From NCBI GenBank assembly GCA_030180135.1, contig CM058230.1, positions 13,269,082 to 13,333,081 on the forward strand: 64,000 nucleotides of DNA, written 5' to 3'. Positions 19,450 through 32,351 of this stretch are shown here, one piece after another. Every line of letters begins with the position of its first letter. The first letter of the stretch is position 1. This DNA is from Orychophragmus violaceus. Taxonomy: Eukaryota > Streptophyta > Magnoliopsida > Brassicales > Brassicaceae. The translations under genes and the position numbers were made by a program. The notes beneath the pieces are model-generated. The model worked only from the letters and a program-made list of their open reading frames with translations, did not search any database and was not told the DNA's origin.

Positions 19450-20592
19450 CTACTCTGGAAGGTTCCCGGACGATGGAGCTGGTGGGTTGTTTGTAGCCAC
19501 GCTTGGTATAGTTCCATTACACTCTTCCATTCGGAGAGTAGCCACCGGAACTGGTGGTGATGGGATGTTCTCGATTGGTAGACTGTTCTGAGAATTAGCC
19601 CAGCCTTGTTGACTCTCGGACGGTAAAGTTGTTGGAATTGGTGGTAAGATATTTGCCATCTGTTGTGCAAACGTCAGGGACGGTAACGTTGCATGAACTG
19701 ATGGTGGGACTGGGATGTCTTCTGACCATGCTGGAATATTCTCCGATGGTTGATCATACGTAAAATTGGGTAGATCCAAACTTTCCGACGGTAAAGTCAC
19801 AGGAGGAATGTTCTCTGATGGTTGATCATCCAAAAGTTTGAGCACGTCTTCACATTCCTTGGGCAGCATCGTGAAATCTGTAGAATCGGGCATACACAAA
19901 TATTAATTTGAGGTATAGCCTTTTATGACAACTTTCAATAACATACCTAGACTTTCCGACGTCGGAACTGGTGGTGGAACGTTCTCCGGTTGTTTTTCCC
20001 CATCACTAGTTACGTTGAACAAATTGGACCACTCAGAGAAATCTTCCTTGTTCCAATCGTTTTCTTCGATCATAAGGTTATCATCGTCCTGCATTAATGC
20101 AGCCACCAAATCTACCGTCGACTCTTGACCTTGAGAAGAAGGCGGCGCCAAAGGGGACGGAATTGACGGTGGCGGTGGAGGCCACGGTAGAGAAGACTTT
20201 AAAGCCGGTTGAGCGTTAGATGATGTGCTCACAGTGTCAGTCCAAAGGGACCGTGGCGCTGACGGTGATGACCACTGAATGTTGGATAACTCGGCTGTTG
20301 AGGTGATTACGGTGTTGTTACGAACCGAAATCGCCGGATATCCATAAGGTAGAGGAGGAATAGAAGAAGCGCCATATAGCCAGGTTGGCTGGGGATTGCC
20401 AACATTAGCATGTGGCGAAGGAACGAGACTACTTTGACCGGATGGGCTTGAAGTAGTGCAAGTGTGTTCAAGAACCATCGCCCGGTATTCAGCCATGTTG
20501 GCAGCATTGTAGATCATTGCGCCATGGGCATCGTTGATAAACTGAGCTCGTTTTGATAGACGACTAAAACTTGAACTTTTGTATCTCTTCAT
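19450..20592 (-). CDS. Unrecognised proline/serine-rich protein, two exons
   Basis: I do not recognise this family. The minus-strand model is exon 1 20592-19947, a 69-bp intron (19946-19878, GTATGT...CTACAG) and exon 2 19877-19450, giving about 357 residues. The frame is kept across the intron, which supports it. The basic N-terminus (MKRYKSSSFSRLSKRAQF) is followed by a region ending NAANMAEYRAMVLEH that may form a helix. The rest is low-complexity Pro/Ser/Thr with acidic stretches (LVAALMQDDDNLMIEENDWNKEDFSEWSNLF), PWPPPPPSIPSPLAPP, and repeated QPSENIP and TLPSES motifs in exon 2. No signal peptide or membrane span is evident. The acidic and Pro-rich makeup could suit a nuclear regulator, but that is a guess. 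It faces the 14-3-3 gene tail to tail, about 420 bp away. Confidence 0.7.
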
Positions 20593-22634
20593 TGTTATCT
20601 CTCTCTTTTCTTTGTTGAAACTATGTATTTTCTATATTCTTTCTTTCTTTCTTATTTTAATTTCTTGAAATTATCAGTGATATATATAACAAATGTTTTT
20701 GTACGAACACAAGCTGTGATTAATTAGATTTCACATTCGGTTTTTACATCTAGTTTAAGTAGCAACTAAATTATGTCTTTTAATTTTTTTCTTTGACTTC
20801 GCATAATCTTTTAAATTCTTACTAAAATTTAAACCCACGTAATTTTTTTCTTTGTCATTTAGTAATCATATTATTCTTTGTAATTAAATGTATATTGTAT
20901 CTCATAAATTAGATTCTAAATTTGATGTTCAAACAATTAATTCGATTTCCAAAACCCAAAAATTGCAATTGTGGTATAGTTTTTGATAAATAATTGTGAT
21001 ATAGCCTGTAAAGAACAAGTCCATTTCAGCTGCAATAGTCCAATTGTGGAAGTTCAAATGTCTTCAGCTCTTCACGTTTGCAACAAAGCCAACCTACAAC
21101 AAGTAAGAAAACAAAAGCAGTCAAAAAGAAAATCAAAACTGTTTGCCAGCCAACGTTCATGAGACCGTACGAGCTCCACCAAACTTATCTACACCTTATC
21201 ATTAAGTGACAGCTAATAAATTTTATGTACCATTCAATGATGTGAGCAGCTAATGTAAAATCCTACTAAGCTCAGCTATATAAAAGCTAAACTGTGTAAT
21301 CAAGAACTTAAACAGAAAAAATTAATAAGAAATCTTTAGTTACCTTTATCCTCCGGTCATTTCTTTTATGGTATCACAACCATGGATAAGGCATCCATAG
21401 ATTATACTATATCTTCTCTATAAGTTACACTCTATCTCCATCACTTTTATTGAGTGTAACTACATCTTACGGAAAAGGCAGTTTACTGCATTTCTTTGGG
21501 GTCAAGGAGTACTCGGTCTTGTCACAGAAAGACAAGACCACCAGCTACTCTCACAGTTCCGACCATCAACCACACATCTACATACACCTCTTAGGTTTTC
21601 TTCTCTTCAGTGTCGCTTCAGCTGGTAGTGAAGGCACCTTGCTTCTCATCACACGAGAAGAATAGCAAATCCACTATTGATGTAATGGCGACCATCCGAT
21701 ATGTACGTCTTGGCTGGTTTCATGAAGGATTCCGCTTCTTATTCTTCTTAATTTTCTTCTTCTTCTTCTTCTTTGATGGCTTTCTTCCTCTTCTCTTGAT
21801 TGATGACTGACTCCATCTTATTTTTCTCTTCAATCTCTCTATTAGACTGACTTTTTCTTTTTCTTTTTCTCTTTTCGGATATGCTCCAAAGATCAAAATG
21901 AGCTCTGATACTATGTTGAACTTTTGTTTTTGTACTCTGGTTCTCTCTGTGTAACACATATAAGTATATATGTAACATACTTTCTTTCTCTCTTCGTTTC
22001 ACTCTTTGATTCACTCTAGTATTTTAGTGTTTTACTCTCACTTTTTTCCATGTGTTTTAAAGAGAAGATAAGAGAAACACTTTAACACTTAATTGACTAC
22101 ATTTTTAACATTGATCACTTAGATAGTTTCTTACAACAACTCATACACATACTTACACTACTTCTACTTGACATACACACCTTCACCCATGTTCTTACAC
22201 CATCCTAGACTTTCTTACACAAGACAAATACTCATTCTTAGACTAGTTTTACAAGTAAGGTTAACCAACTAACCTTATACATTAACAATTCTTAACAACT
22301 TTTACCAACTCTTAACTGTTCCTAACAACTCTAACTTAACTTAGTTGGTTTCTAACTCCTCAACACCAACTAGTCTTTATTTTTGTTCATGTGTAAGTTC
22401 TTGTTATACCAAAACCCTTCTTTGACTTCCCTTTTCTGTCGTTGACTCTTACTTCCTCTTCTTCTTGTAACTGACACATCTTCTTCCTTGTGCAACATGA
22501 GTTCTTTGTTCATGTCATCTTATTATTCTTCCTTCAGTCACGAACTTTGTTTCCTCCTTTGGTCTTTTTATTCATCTTCACTTCTTCTTCTTTGTTACAG
22601 GTTTAATGAAAGGTTCAATCTCAATAGAAACATC
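20593..22634. other. Intergenic with degenerate copia LTR remnants
   Basis: No gene. TGGTATCACAACC at 21368-21380 resembles a copia primer-binding site and follows a TATATAAAAG box (about 21276), suggesting an old LTR ending near 21367. GCTCTGATACTA (21902-21913) read on the minus strand resembles a second, leftward site next to a TGTTGAAC LTR end. Limits of both LTRs are not clear. T/C-rich runs cover 21740-21880. Open frames in this stretch are low-complexity. Confidence 0.4.
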
Positions 22635-23380
22635 ATGTGGGTTTTGTCAACAAAGCACTGCCAACTCATGTCTGCAGATTGCACAAAGCCATCTACAGGC
22701 TCAAGCAGGTCCCAAGGGCATGGTTTGAAAAATTCAGTGGCTACCTCCGAGAATTTGGCTTCTCCTGCAGCTATATGGATCCCTCTCTGTTCATCTACCA
22801 TAAAGATAAGAACATCATCATTCGTTTGCTTTATGTATACGATATGATAATAACAGGCAACAACTCTCATCTTCTTCAAAGTCTCTTTGATGGATTGAAT
22901 AAAGAATTCATAATGAAAGACTTGGGAGCTCTGCATTACTTTCCGGGAATACATGTTCAACCACATGACAACGGATTGTTCCTATCTCAACATAAGTATG
23001 CATAAAATCTTTTGGCTTTAACTTCTTTGTCTGATTCCTCCCCAATGCCTACCCAACTTCCGTTTCAACTAAACAAAGAGCAAGAGCATAATCCACCTTT
23101 TCTTAATCATATACCTTAACAAAACCTAACATTTAACTTGCAGTGAACTTTGTGTGTCAACGATGCATGCTTCTTCTATTTTTAATTTCAATATACTCAA
23201 AAGAATCCTAAGGTATCTAAAAGGTTCTATCACAATGGGTATCAACTTAAACAAGAATTAAAAATTCACTCTCACTGCAGACAGTGACTGGGTTGGTTGT
23301 GTGGAAACCAGACGCTCAACACGGAAGTTGGATAGGCATTGGGGAGCAATCATACATAAAATCTAAAGCCAATGGATCTT
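22635..23380 (+). pseudogene. Ty1/copia RT/RNase H fragment, plus strand
   Basis: The frame 22637-23005 reads RLHKAIYRLKQVPRAWFEKF, then IIIRLLYVYDMIITG, where the YVDD box has become YVYD, then FIMKDLGALHYFPGIHV. Further on, ILKRILRYLKGS and TADSDWVGCVETRRST are RNase H-side motifs with stops between them. Part of it (22635-23006) is repeated in inverted orientation at 23381-23748. Confidence 0.85.
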
Positions 23381-23748
23381 TTGCATACTTCTGCTGAGAT
23401 ATGAACAATCCGTTGTGATGCTGTTGAACATGTATTCCCATAAATTAATGCAGAGCTCCCAAATCTTTCATTATGAATTCCTTATTCAATCCATTATAGA
23501 GACTTTGAAGAAGATGAGAGTTGTTGCTTGTATTATTATTTTGTCTACATAAAGCAAGAGAATGATGATGTTCTTATCTTTATGGTAGATGAACAGAGAG
23601 CGATCTGGATAGCTGCATGAGAAACCAAATTCCAGGAGGTAACTACTGATTTGTCAAACCATGCCCTTGGGGCCTGCTTGAGCTCATAAATGGCTTTGTG
23701 AAATCTGCAGACACGAGTTGGCAGTGCTTTGTTGACAAAACCTACATG
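22635..23748. repeat. Inverted repeat of copia RT fragments
   Basis: Left arm 22635-23006 and right arm 23381-23748, about 370 bp each, head to head around a 374-bp spacer. They share long blocks such as GTTTTGTCAACAAAGCACTG and the CTACCATAAAGATAAGAACA block, with scattered substitutions and small indels. A transcript across both would fold into a long hairpin. Confidence 0.85.
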
Positions 23749-23890
23749 TTGTTTTATATAGACAACTTCATTTAAATCACCATGTAAAAATACATTTCAT
23801 ACATCCATTTGTTTGATTTCCCATTGTTGAGCTGTTGCAGGTATGCATAATTGTCCTTATTGTTTCAGAACGAACAACTGGACTGAACAT
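23381..23890 (-). pseudogene. Ty1/copia RT fragment, minus strand
   Basis: Read leftwards, this gives a QMDV-type segment followed by FLHGDLNEVVYIKQ and GFVNKALPTRVCRFHKAIYELKQAPRAWFD, then matches the inverted arm down to the segment after YVD. It starts further upstream in RT than the plus-strand copy, so it is a separate insertion rather than a local duplicate of the same piece. It is broken by frameshifts and stops. Confidence 0.8.
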
Positions 23891-23904
23891 TCCAAAAAAG
23901 GTCT

Positions 23905-25734
23905 TCACACATAATAGTATGTGGTTTTGGGGCATATGCCCCTCAAAATCTTCTTCTTCTTCATATCCTTGACGGTCTTAAAACCCTCACAATCAGAAGC
24001 CATACATGAACGCTTATCTGAGACAACATAATCTACATCGGAGGAGTCGAGCTCCACTTCTGATGAGATACCTTGAGAACTAGAATCCGAGTTTCTGTCT
24101 GTCTTGTTATTCTTTTCAATCCACAGGGATTTGGAGCCACTGTGTTCACCCTTAACGGTATGATTTGGATTTCCTAGATCTGAATATGCAAAGTTAACCA
24201 TTGTTGAGGTTGAAACGGTTGGACTTAAGGTGAGATAAGATCCCGACCTTTTTCTCGTTCACGCCTTGAGTTAGGGCCTTTCTCCCCTTTCTCATTAAGC
24301 TTCAGACAAAGATCTGGAGAGTGTGCAGTGGAGTTACATCAAGCGCACGTGATCGGTGCCTTTTTGCATCTCTTCAGGTTATGGAAATTGTCCTTGCAAT
24401 AATCACAAACCGGCGGCATCCACGGACTCAAAACACGAACTCTAGTGATTTTTCCTGATTGGAATTGAACATTTAAAACTTCATGCAGAGGTTTCCTTGG
24501 GTCAATGATAGTGAAGACATTAACCACTTCCAAGTTCGTCTTGTTACAGTTGCGGGGTGAAGGAATCTAGGATGACCTACTAGAGAGGCGATTCACTCAA
24601 GACCCTCGTCATTGATGAACTGAAACGGAACGTCGCAAAATTATAACCAAATGAGAGGAGATGTAAGTTCCGATTTGGCAGAGACAATACCCGGTTCCCA
24701 CTTCGCTTCAAACATCGTTTGTCCCTTTATCTCCAAATATGCTACTTTATCACCATGCTTCTGTTGGCCACCTTTGGTACACGGAAGAGAAAGACATTGC
24801 CCTCCATTTGCGTCTCCGAGATATCGCGGAACCTAGTTTAGATTCCATTAACAATGTTGTGGAGCATCCCTTGTGATGGTGGATCAGAGTAGAACTGTCC
24901 TATGACAAAACATTCCCAAGCTTTACGATTCTTCTCAATAATGGAATTCGGGATCTGCAACACATTTCTCGCTTGTGGGTAAGATGAAGGCTTCACCATT
25001 CTTCTTGAGAGCTTTGGAGGTACCTTTGAATAGATCACTCCATGTATTCGTATTCTTTTGAGGAGACCCGATATTTTGGACTGGCGCTGCTCCTATTGGA
25101 GCTTTCACAGTACCTATAAGATATTTGGCAGCACAGACTTCCTTTGTCGGATTAGCAGATGAATCCGTTGTCACGGTCAATGTGGTCGTATTGGAGGCAG
25201 ACAAGATCGCTAAAACTTTCGGGTTAGACAAGTCGGTCGAGACTACTTCTGGACCGGCTACCGCAATAGCTTTCACAGAGGTATGAAGCAGAAGTGATTC
25301 CTGAACAAGGTGAGCGTCATAATCAATGGAAACTGAATTTACCGTGGTAACAACAAAAGTCTGGGAATGGAGATCCAGACTCTTCAAGAGTATGACTTAG
25401 AGATACCGAAGCATCTATTGCCTGAATATGGGAGAGCGAGGAAGCTAGTAACCATGTCTTGCTGGAGAGAGGACAAAGAAATTGCGGTCTCTATCGCCTC
25501 AGTACACGGAAGAGAGGGGACTACTTGTGCCACGAGCTCCAAAGGCGGATGCTAATCTGAAGGTAAGCTAGGTCCGAGGGAGAGAGGGCGCAGAGCAGAG
25601 GACGGAGAGGCTACGCTTGACGGGGGCAAAGGAGGAGACACTGCGGGGTGATCGGGAGAGCATGACGGTGATGATGATGGGATTTTCGATTGAGATTTGG
25701 AATGATTTTTGGGAAGTTTCTTCTTCTTCGCCAT
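23905..25734 (-). pseudogene. LINE ORF1 (DUF4283/zinc-knuckle) pseudogene
   Basis: Minus-strand fragments are in the order of an Arabidopsis-type L1 ORF1. MAKKKKLPKNHSKSQS starts near 25734. Then come SDLFKGTSKALKKNGEAF (near 25000), IEKNRKAWECFVIGQFYSDPPSQGMLHNIV (near 24900), FTIIDPRKPLHEVLNVQFQSGKI and a CDYCKDNFHNLKRC zinc knuckle (24339-24533). An acidic/serine tail (SSEVELDSSDVD) ends at 23905. Several frame changes and stops are present. No ORF2 follows, because copia fragments lie directly to its left. In intact elements this protein binds the LINE RNA. Confidence 0.85.
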
Positions 25735-26243
25735 CTGGGCAGAGCTCCATGATTGAACGCCAGAGGAGGATTTCGGCGAGCAAGCTAGTGGCGCTAGAAA
25801 GCAAACGATTTCACGGTGTATCGTCTTCAAATCGCCTTAGATTCCCCCTTAAGCAAAATAACATTGTTCCGCTACCTCCTAAGTTCGAGTTCCACTGCCC
25901 TCTTTTTCTTGATATGCTTACTTGAATCTGCTGAATATATTTTTTTCTTCCTCTGTTTGGATTTTATCTTAATGTTTCAAAAAAAAATTCGCAAAGGGGG
26001 AAGTGAAAATGCATAGGGAGAAGAAGAAGAAGAGATCGGACTGGATTACGGATGTGTGGGTAAAGAAATAAATTTCCATTTGCTTAACTTATGGTGGAAG
26101 ATAAACAAAAATTGCATGGACAGTGTTACGTATTGCGTGAGTTAAATTGTTCTTCATTTACTGTTTACATTTCCAAAATTATTTATTTTTCAAAGAAAAG
26201 AATCGAAGAGATGGAACTAGTAAAGAGAGCAACGAAGATAGAC
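25735..26243. other. Spacer upstream of COX6B, no gene
   Basis: The leftmost part may be 5' UTR of the LINE remnant. The rest is AT-rich upstream sequence of COX6B with no further coding potential. Confidence 0.5.
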
Positions 26244-26277
26244 TGGGCCTAAAGTAGACTTAGTAAATCTAAGCCCA
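26244..26277 (+). promoter_or_regulatory. Site II elements upstream of COX6B
   Basis: TGGGCC at 26244-26249 and AGCCCA (TGGGCT reversed) at 26272-26277, about 150-180 bp before the start codon. TGGGCC/T 'site II' elements are known from promoters of plant nuclear genes for mitochondrial respiratory proteins. Confidence 0.6.
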
Positions 26278-26423
26278 ATTCATGTTGAAACAAAACACTG
26301 TTGTTGTTTTTTGGTGCCAGATAGGTCCTGAGAGAGCTTAAACCTATCAATTTGCTCTCGAGTGAAAGATTCTGTCTCTCCGTTCCTCGTCGCTCTCCGA
26401 TTTTATTTTGACCATTCACTTCA

Positions 26424-27682
26424 ATGGCGGAAGCTGTATCTGCTCAAACTCCGTCCCTCTCCGAGGTATTCTTCATCTACGACCCATTTTCTCATTTTCC
26501 CAGTTTTATTCCGATCAACTGAAAAATCAGCTGATCCTCTTTGATTTCGGTTTTGATTCTTCCTTTGTGTTTCTTTCACGTTCGTTAGATCTGATTCAGT
26601 TCGATTTCGATTATCATTTGAGGAGTGGAAATTAGATTTTCTTCTTCTCTTTAAAACAGATTGATTTTGAACAGGTCAACAAGAATGGATCATGCCAGTT
26701 TTTTTTTTTTTTTTTTTTTTGACTTATAATCCTAAAAGATTGCTCATTTCTTCTATAACCCACGTGAGGTGAGTTAGAAAATAAAAAAATATGTTGCAGA
26801 AAACATTGAACTGCCTTAGGGGACAAAAAAGAAGCAAATCTTTAGATGAGCAAATTGAATTGCTGATATTTTGCTATGAAAGTTAAATTGTTTCCATTGT
26901 AAATATAACATTTATAACTTGTGGAGTGATCGTGTTGGAGTTATTTTAATAACTTTGTACCAAATAAGATTCGATATTTCACAGATAATGTTCATCATCG
27001 TCTGGTGGAAGTCTTAAAACGGTCTAACATCTGGAACCATTGATTGATATGGCAGCAATATCATTTGGAGAAAGAAGTGAAGCAAGACACAAGTGTAAAA
27101 CCTGTTGAAGTAAAAGAAGTTACTACTCAATCTGAAGAGGTTAGCACGGACAAAGTCAATGAAGAAGCTCCTGCTGAGGAATTGGTTTCTGCCGTTGAAG
27201 ACAAGTCTGAGTCTCCTGAAGTGACTTCTGAAGCGGCTCCTGCTGCGGCTAGTGAAGAAGTTGCTGAGGAAACTCCTGATGAGATCAAGGTAGCCATCCA
27301 CCGAACTTTGATGCACTTGCTCTTCCCTCTCTTTTGATAAGTTGTTTTATTAATCGAGTTGGTTCATCATATGGTGTTCTTTTTTCAGCTTGAGACAGCT
27401 CCTGCTGATTTCCGTTTCCCGACAACAAACCAAACAAGACACTGTTTCACACGTTACATCGAGTATCACAGGTGAAAAATCGATGTCCTTGTGTAATTTT
27501 TCTAAACTCTGATCTCTCCTCGTGTCCAAGTCTTCTGATTGTTTTCAAATCTGCAGATGTGTAGCTGCTAAGGGTGAGGATGCTCCAGAATGCGATAAGT
27601 TCTCAAAGTTTTATAGATCACTTTGCCCCGGCGAATGGGTATCCTTCAGTCCTTTAAATACTCTGCTTTTTGATACAGCAAA

Positions 27683-27760
<78 letters not shown>

Positions 27761-27826
27761 GTGTGTTTGTAGGTTGATAAGTGGAACGAACAAAGAGAGA
27801 ATGGAACTTTCCCTGGCCCTCTTTAA
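26424..27826 (+). CDS. COX6B: Cytochrome c oxidase subunit 6b
   Basis: A small subunit on the intermembrane-space side of mitochondrial complex IV. Five exons: 26424-26465, 27056-27289, 27389-27471, 27557-27638 and 27773-27826, with GT...AG introns and matching phases; 164 residues. The start MAEAVSAQTPSLSE and the acidic, Ala/Glu/Val-rich extension typical of plant COX6b-1 precede the conserved domain FRFPTTNQTRHCFTRYIEYHRC. That domain has the twin-cysteine pattern CX9C...CX10C (CFTRYIEYHRC and CDKFSKFYRSLC) and ends WNEQRENGTFPGPL. The cysteine pattern implies oxidative import by Mia40/Erv1. Two site II elements lie upstream. From memory it matches AT1G22450. Intron 4 holds a long AT repeat just before its acceptor. 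Confidence 0.97.
27689..27756 (+). repeat. (AT)34 microsatellite in COX6B intron 4
   Basis: 68 bp of uninterrupted AT dinucleotides, ending about 16 bp before the exon 5 acceptor (27771-27772). A short GT-rich tract separates it from the AG. Confidence 0.97.
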
Positions 27827-30800
27827 GGCTGCCTGCTGCCCATCATGATGTCGTTCGATGAGTTTAATAAGTAAGATTTTACAAAACCAGCACTTCATCA
27901 TAAAATGTGAGAAATTTTACAATTATAATCTCGATTTTTTTTCCTTTTTTTTTATCTTTATGTTCAACTCAAGTTTTGAGGATCATCCAGTTCTGATATC
28001 TTTTTTCTGCCTGATTGTATGCTTTTCCATGGCGAGCTTCGATTCTTAGTACCGGAAACATTTGTCTTGTTTCTTTAAGGTTTCATACGATTATTTTTCA
28101 TTATTATTCCAATCAAAAGAAACATTGGAAAGATACTTATTCTACCTCGTATGATTTTTATTATTTTGAAGCAATAGATTGTAAAATACAGGGTAAATTC
28201 TATAAAATAAACTTAATAGTTTCTTTATTGTAGCTAAAATTAACTTAGAAGAAACTATATAGCATAACCATTCATGTTTTCAAACTCGCATATCATTCAT
28301 TACCAAAAAACTGTTTGATTACATCTGATTCATTCATCAGAAGTGGCTTTTCACTATAATGCTATAACCGATATAATATGCATATAAGTTAAACCATAAT
28401 CAATAACTAAATCAAACTAGTAACCATGTTACTAAACCAAAGAAATTCAGATGAACACGAAATATTAAAAGGGAGAAGAGATATGTAGTACACAGAATAG
28501 CCAATATGGTCTATTTGCTTGAGATCGTACGGAGAGAAAAAAAGTCATGACATCATGTGGGAGATGGAGAGAAAGAAAAGAGAGAATGTTCGTGGAAAAC
28601 GGCTACTGAGTAGATATCCATCACTGCTCAGACAATGAACTGGCCAGCTTCAGTTGTACAACCCACCCACTCATTTCCTCCTTACTCGCTCTTTTAACAT
28701 TTAGCCCTCCATGATCTCTCGTCTTCTAATATTATTATTTTATACACAGCTCATAGTCAACGTGTTTCAATGTAGATCTAGTGAGTTGGTGATAAAGCTT
28801 TTCGAGTTCCAAGTAAAGAGACTTTATACATGTACTGGATTTTTTTGGAAATTACCAATAATCAACACACTAATAGAACTTGTGTTTCTCCAGAAGACGA
28901 CACATCAGCTTTTTAAAAAAATGTTAGGATGCCACGTCAATTAATGAAAAAAACTTGAAAAGCCAATAAAATCATTTTATTTATACATATCAGCTTTAGT
29001 ATTACACCTAAACTATAACATAAATATTAAATAGTAATATTTACGTTTAAAAACCCACATTATTTGTAATATAAATATTTAAGTTGGTTTGTTAGTAAAC
29101 GAATAAAAATATTTGGTCTCAACGTTGACCCAACACAAACAATGAAACATTCATATAAGAAATTGAAGTAATCTTTCATCGTTGGAAAGTTTTTTATTAT
29201 TAGTCTTTGATTCAAGAAAACATTACATCTGTCATGAGGTTGGATTATTTTTTATCCAATTCTAATTTCAGTTTCTCGGTTTAGGTTTTTAATAACTTGT
29301 AAGCAAATTCGTATTTTTTAATTAAATAAATAGTATTTTTAATTTCATTTTCCTAATTAAAATAATTTAAAATTAATATTTGTAATTAAATGATTTAACT
29401 TTTAGAGGTAAAATAAAATTTTCAAAATTCTAATATATACATAGTACGTAATTTCTAAGTACTAAATTGAAACTTATCAATAGTCAGCGCACTAAATTTA
29501 AAAAGATAAATAATTTGTGTATTTTTCAGGAATTCCTAATAATTTGTATATTTTTTAACAAATAAAATTTATGTCAAATATTTTTAAAGATTTTTTTGTA
29601 TTTCAAATTGATTATTAGATTTCGGGTGCATTAGTCTCTTCTGGTTAGAGGCTAGCTCTTGGTAAGCCTTGCACAATAATAAAAATAACTCTTTTTGACA
29701 CATCAATATTTTGTGGTATTAGAATATAACACAAGATTAATCAAAACTTAAAAACCAATAAAAAAAGACAAAAATACATATCATAATAAAATATTAATAA
29801 ACAAAAAACTTAAAATCTATAAAATACACATAAGAATTTTAATAATGTTATTCATAAACTTATGTAATTGGGCTTAGGAATTCTCCTACTAGACATTCGG
29901 TTTGGTTTGTGTTTTTGGTTTCGTGGGTTTTACTAAGAAATTCATTCATAACTAAATTATAATTTAGTTCGTTTCGAATTTTAGAGTCTCAAAATTTTCG
30001 GGTTCTAAAAAAATAATTTTTATTGAAGATTAAATTATATTTTATTTTGGATTTAAAAACAAAAAGTTATGTGAAAATGAACTATACAGGTTTTAATATA
30101 TTATATATACTTAAAATGATTTTAAATAAATTTGATCAGTTCAATTCTATTTTTACATAGTTTGGTTTGGTTCTGTTCGAGATTGGTTAGTTTAGTATAT
30201 AAATTTTGGTTTATTTTTTATTTTATAATTTGGTTTGGTTTAGATTCAGAATATTTAACTCAAGAGTTTTATAGATTTAGATTATATAAATGAGTCATGA
30301 TCAAAATATAATTTATAATTTATTTTGGTTTAAATTTGAGAATTTTGGTTTGAATTCATGAGTTTTGCCTCAATTCATGAATTCAGACCCGTCATTAAGA
30401 TTATGACATATTTATTTTGTTTCGAGAACCCTCAATTGAGATCAGTAACAATGTCAATAACTAAAACTCACAATTAGTTATGATAACAAAAACAAGAAAA
30501 AATGAAAAAATAAATAAATAAATGACCAAATATAAGATAAAATGTGTCATATCTTAAAGAGTAATTGAAATCCATATACACAGAAGTTGAGAAAGTTAGT
30601 TCTCTCTCATGCAAACTATTCACCACTACTATTCATGCATTAAAAATCCATTATACCCCTAAGATATCACACAATTTACAATTACAATATGATTAACTGG
30701 TAACTGATTTATCATAATAACTTATTTGATTATAATATGCTAACTGAATTAACACAAAAATTCTATATTTTTGTTATGATAATTGATTTAATATGATTGT

Positions 30801-31975
30801 TTCCATAATATGATAACTTATTTAAACGTTAATTACATGATAACATTGTAAAAAAATATTGTTAGCATGTTAAAATTATGACATAATATTTGTTAGCACA
30901 TTATAATTATCTGCTATTTTTATTAACGTGGTATAAATGTCTGATATTATTGTTAGCACACTAACATGTAACATCATCTTTACTAATGAACTGTGTTGGC
31001 TTTATTGTATGAACAATGCATTGAATATTAATGTACTAGTGGCATTTTTGTAATTAACATAAAAATGAAAGGATAATTTTGAGAAATTTTTGTTTCTCTC
31101 TATTACTTTTTTAATTTCATAGTTAACTTTGGTATAAACCTAATAAATCGATCATCTATGTATATTAGACAAAATCACTCTATCTTAAAGTATAAATGAC
31201 ACTATCAAATAAACAGAAAACAAATTATTGTAAATATTTTCTTTAGACCGAGGTTGTGATAAGAGATATAAAAACGTGAGAAGTTATCCAAATTCACCTT
31301 GCACTAAATATCAGCCCAAATTAAAATAAAAATTACATAGCAATTTAGATTAAAAAAATAATATCGCAATTTAGATGAAAATATATAAACTATTTATAAT
31401 ATAATGGAGATTAGATAACATAAATTACATTTGAGTTTGTAGTGAGAAGAACAATATTGATTTATAAGTCTTATGGAATTTAGAAAATAGGTAATGAACA
31501 AGATAATACAAATAAAAAAAATTTAAGAACAATAATAAAAGAATAAATCCACATGAGTTACAATAAATTTTTATGATAAATATATAAATATGACATAATA
31601 TACATGACACGATTTTAAAAATTGAAATGGTATATAGATTCCAAAATTTGAAAGAAAATTGTAATATCTTTTATTATTATTTTTAAAGAAAACAATTATA
31701 AACAAATTAGACTAATCATAAAAATAGAAATGATAACATAACAAAATATGTATTTGGTTGTGTTATTAAAATACATATTTACTTTTATTTATGCTTTGGT
31801 TTTATCTATTTTGAATAATTATATTCAAAAATTTAATACCACATTGAAAATATTTATTTTATCGATTTATTTTATCAAAATAGTAATTAAAAATATAAAA
31901 TATTATCAATTTAGTTTTGATAAATATATTATATCATAAAATAAAATTTTAACAAAAACAACCGCACCGTTAGCG
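27827..31975. other. AT-rich intergenic region, no gene seen
   Basis: Very AT-rich, no frame with a recognisable domain. GGTTTGGTT-type repeats occur between about 29,890 and 30,370, as in many Brassicaceae degenerate repeats. Nothing else could be assigned. Confidence 0.6.
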
Positions 31976-32002
31976 TTAGAGCATATGCAACGCGGATCCT
32001 TA

Positions 32003-32241
32003 GAGCATGAATATCGGGAGCTCTTAACCCTTTTTTGGCACGGATTCATAGGCCAAAAGATTAAAAAAATAAAATTTAAGAACTCCTCATGTGTGAGGTT
32101 CTTCTGCAAGACCCGGTTTTTCTCATGTTCAGCCTGCATGGCAGGATTCTATTGGTTGACTTCTTTTTTTTTATACTTTCCAAAAAAAAATTAAATTTTT
32201 TTTTAAAACCCCATGAGGGGAGTTCACCGTTAATCATGCTC
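32003..32241. mobile_element. Second Harbinger-type MITE inside the first
   Basis: 239 bp with ends GAGCATGAATATCGGGAG and ...TTAATCATGCTC, flanked by TTA (32000-32002 and 32242-32244). It sits where the paralogue at 41072 has no extra sequence. Confidence 0.82.
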
Positions 32242-32351
32242 TTAGGCAGAGTCCTTAGCAAAAAAAATATAAAATATTGTGTGGGTCCCATATGTACCCC
32301 ACACAAAATTAACAACTCACCTCTTAAAATCCTTATATAACAACCAACTCT

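Noticed and set aside
22595..22966. Minus-strand frame opposite the plus-strand copia RT fragment
   Set aside because: Antisense shadow; the true minus-strand copia copy is at 23381-23890.
27522..27848. Open frames crossing the AT repeat
   Set aside because: They read through COX6B exon 4, intron 4 and the dinucleotide repeat; the splice-based gene model explains the coding parts.
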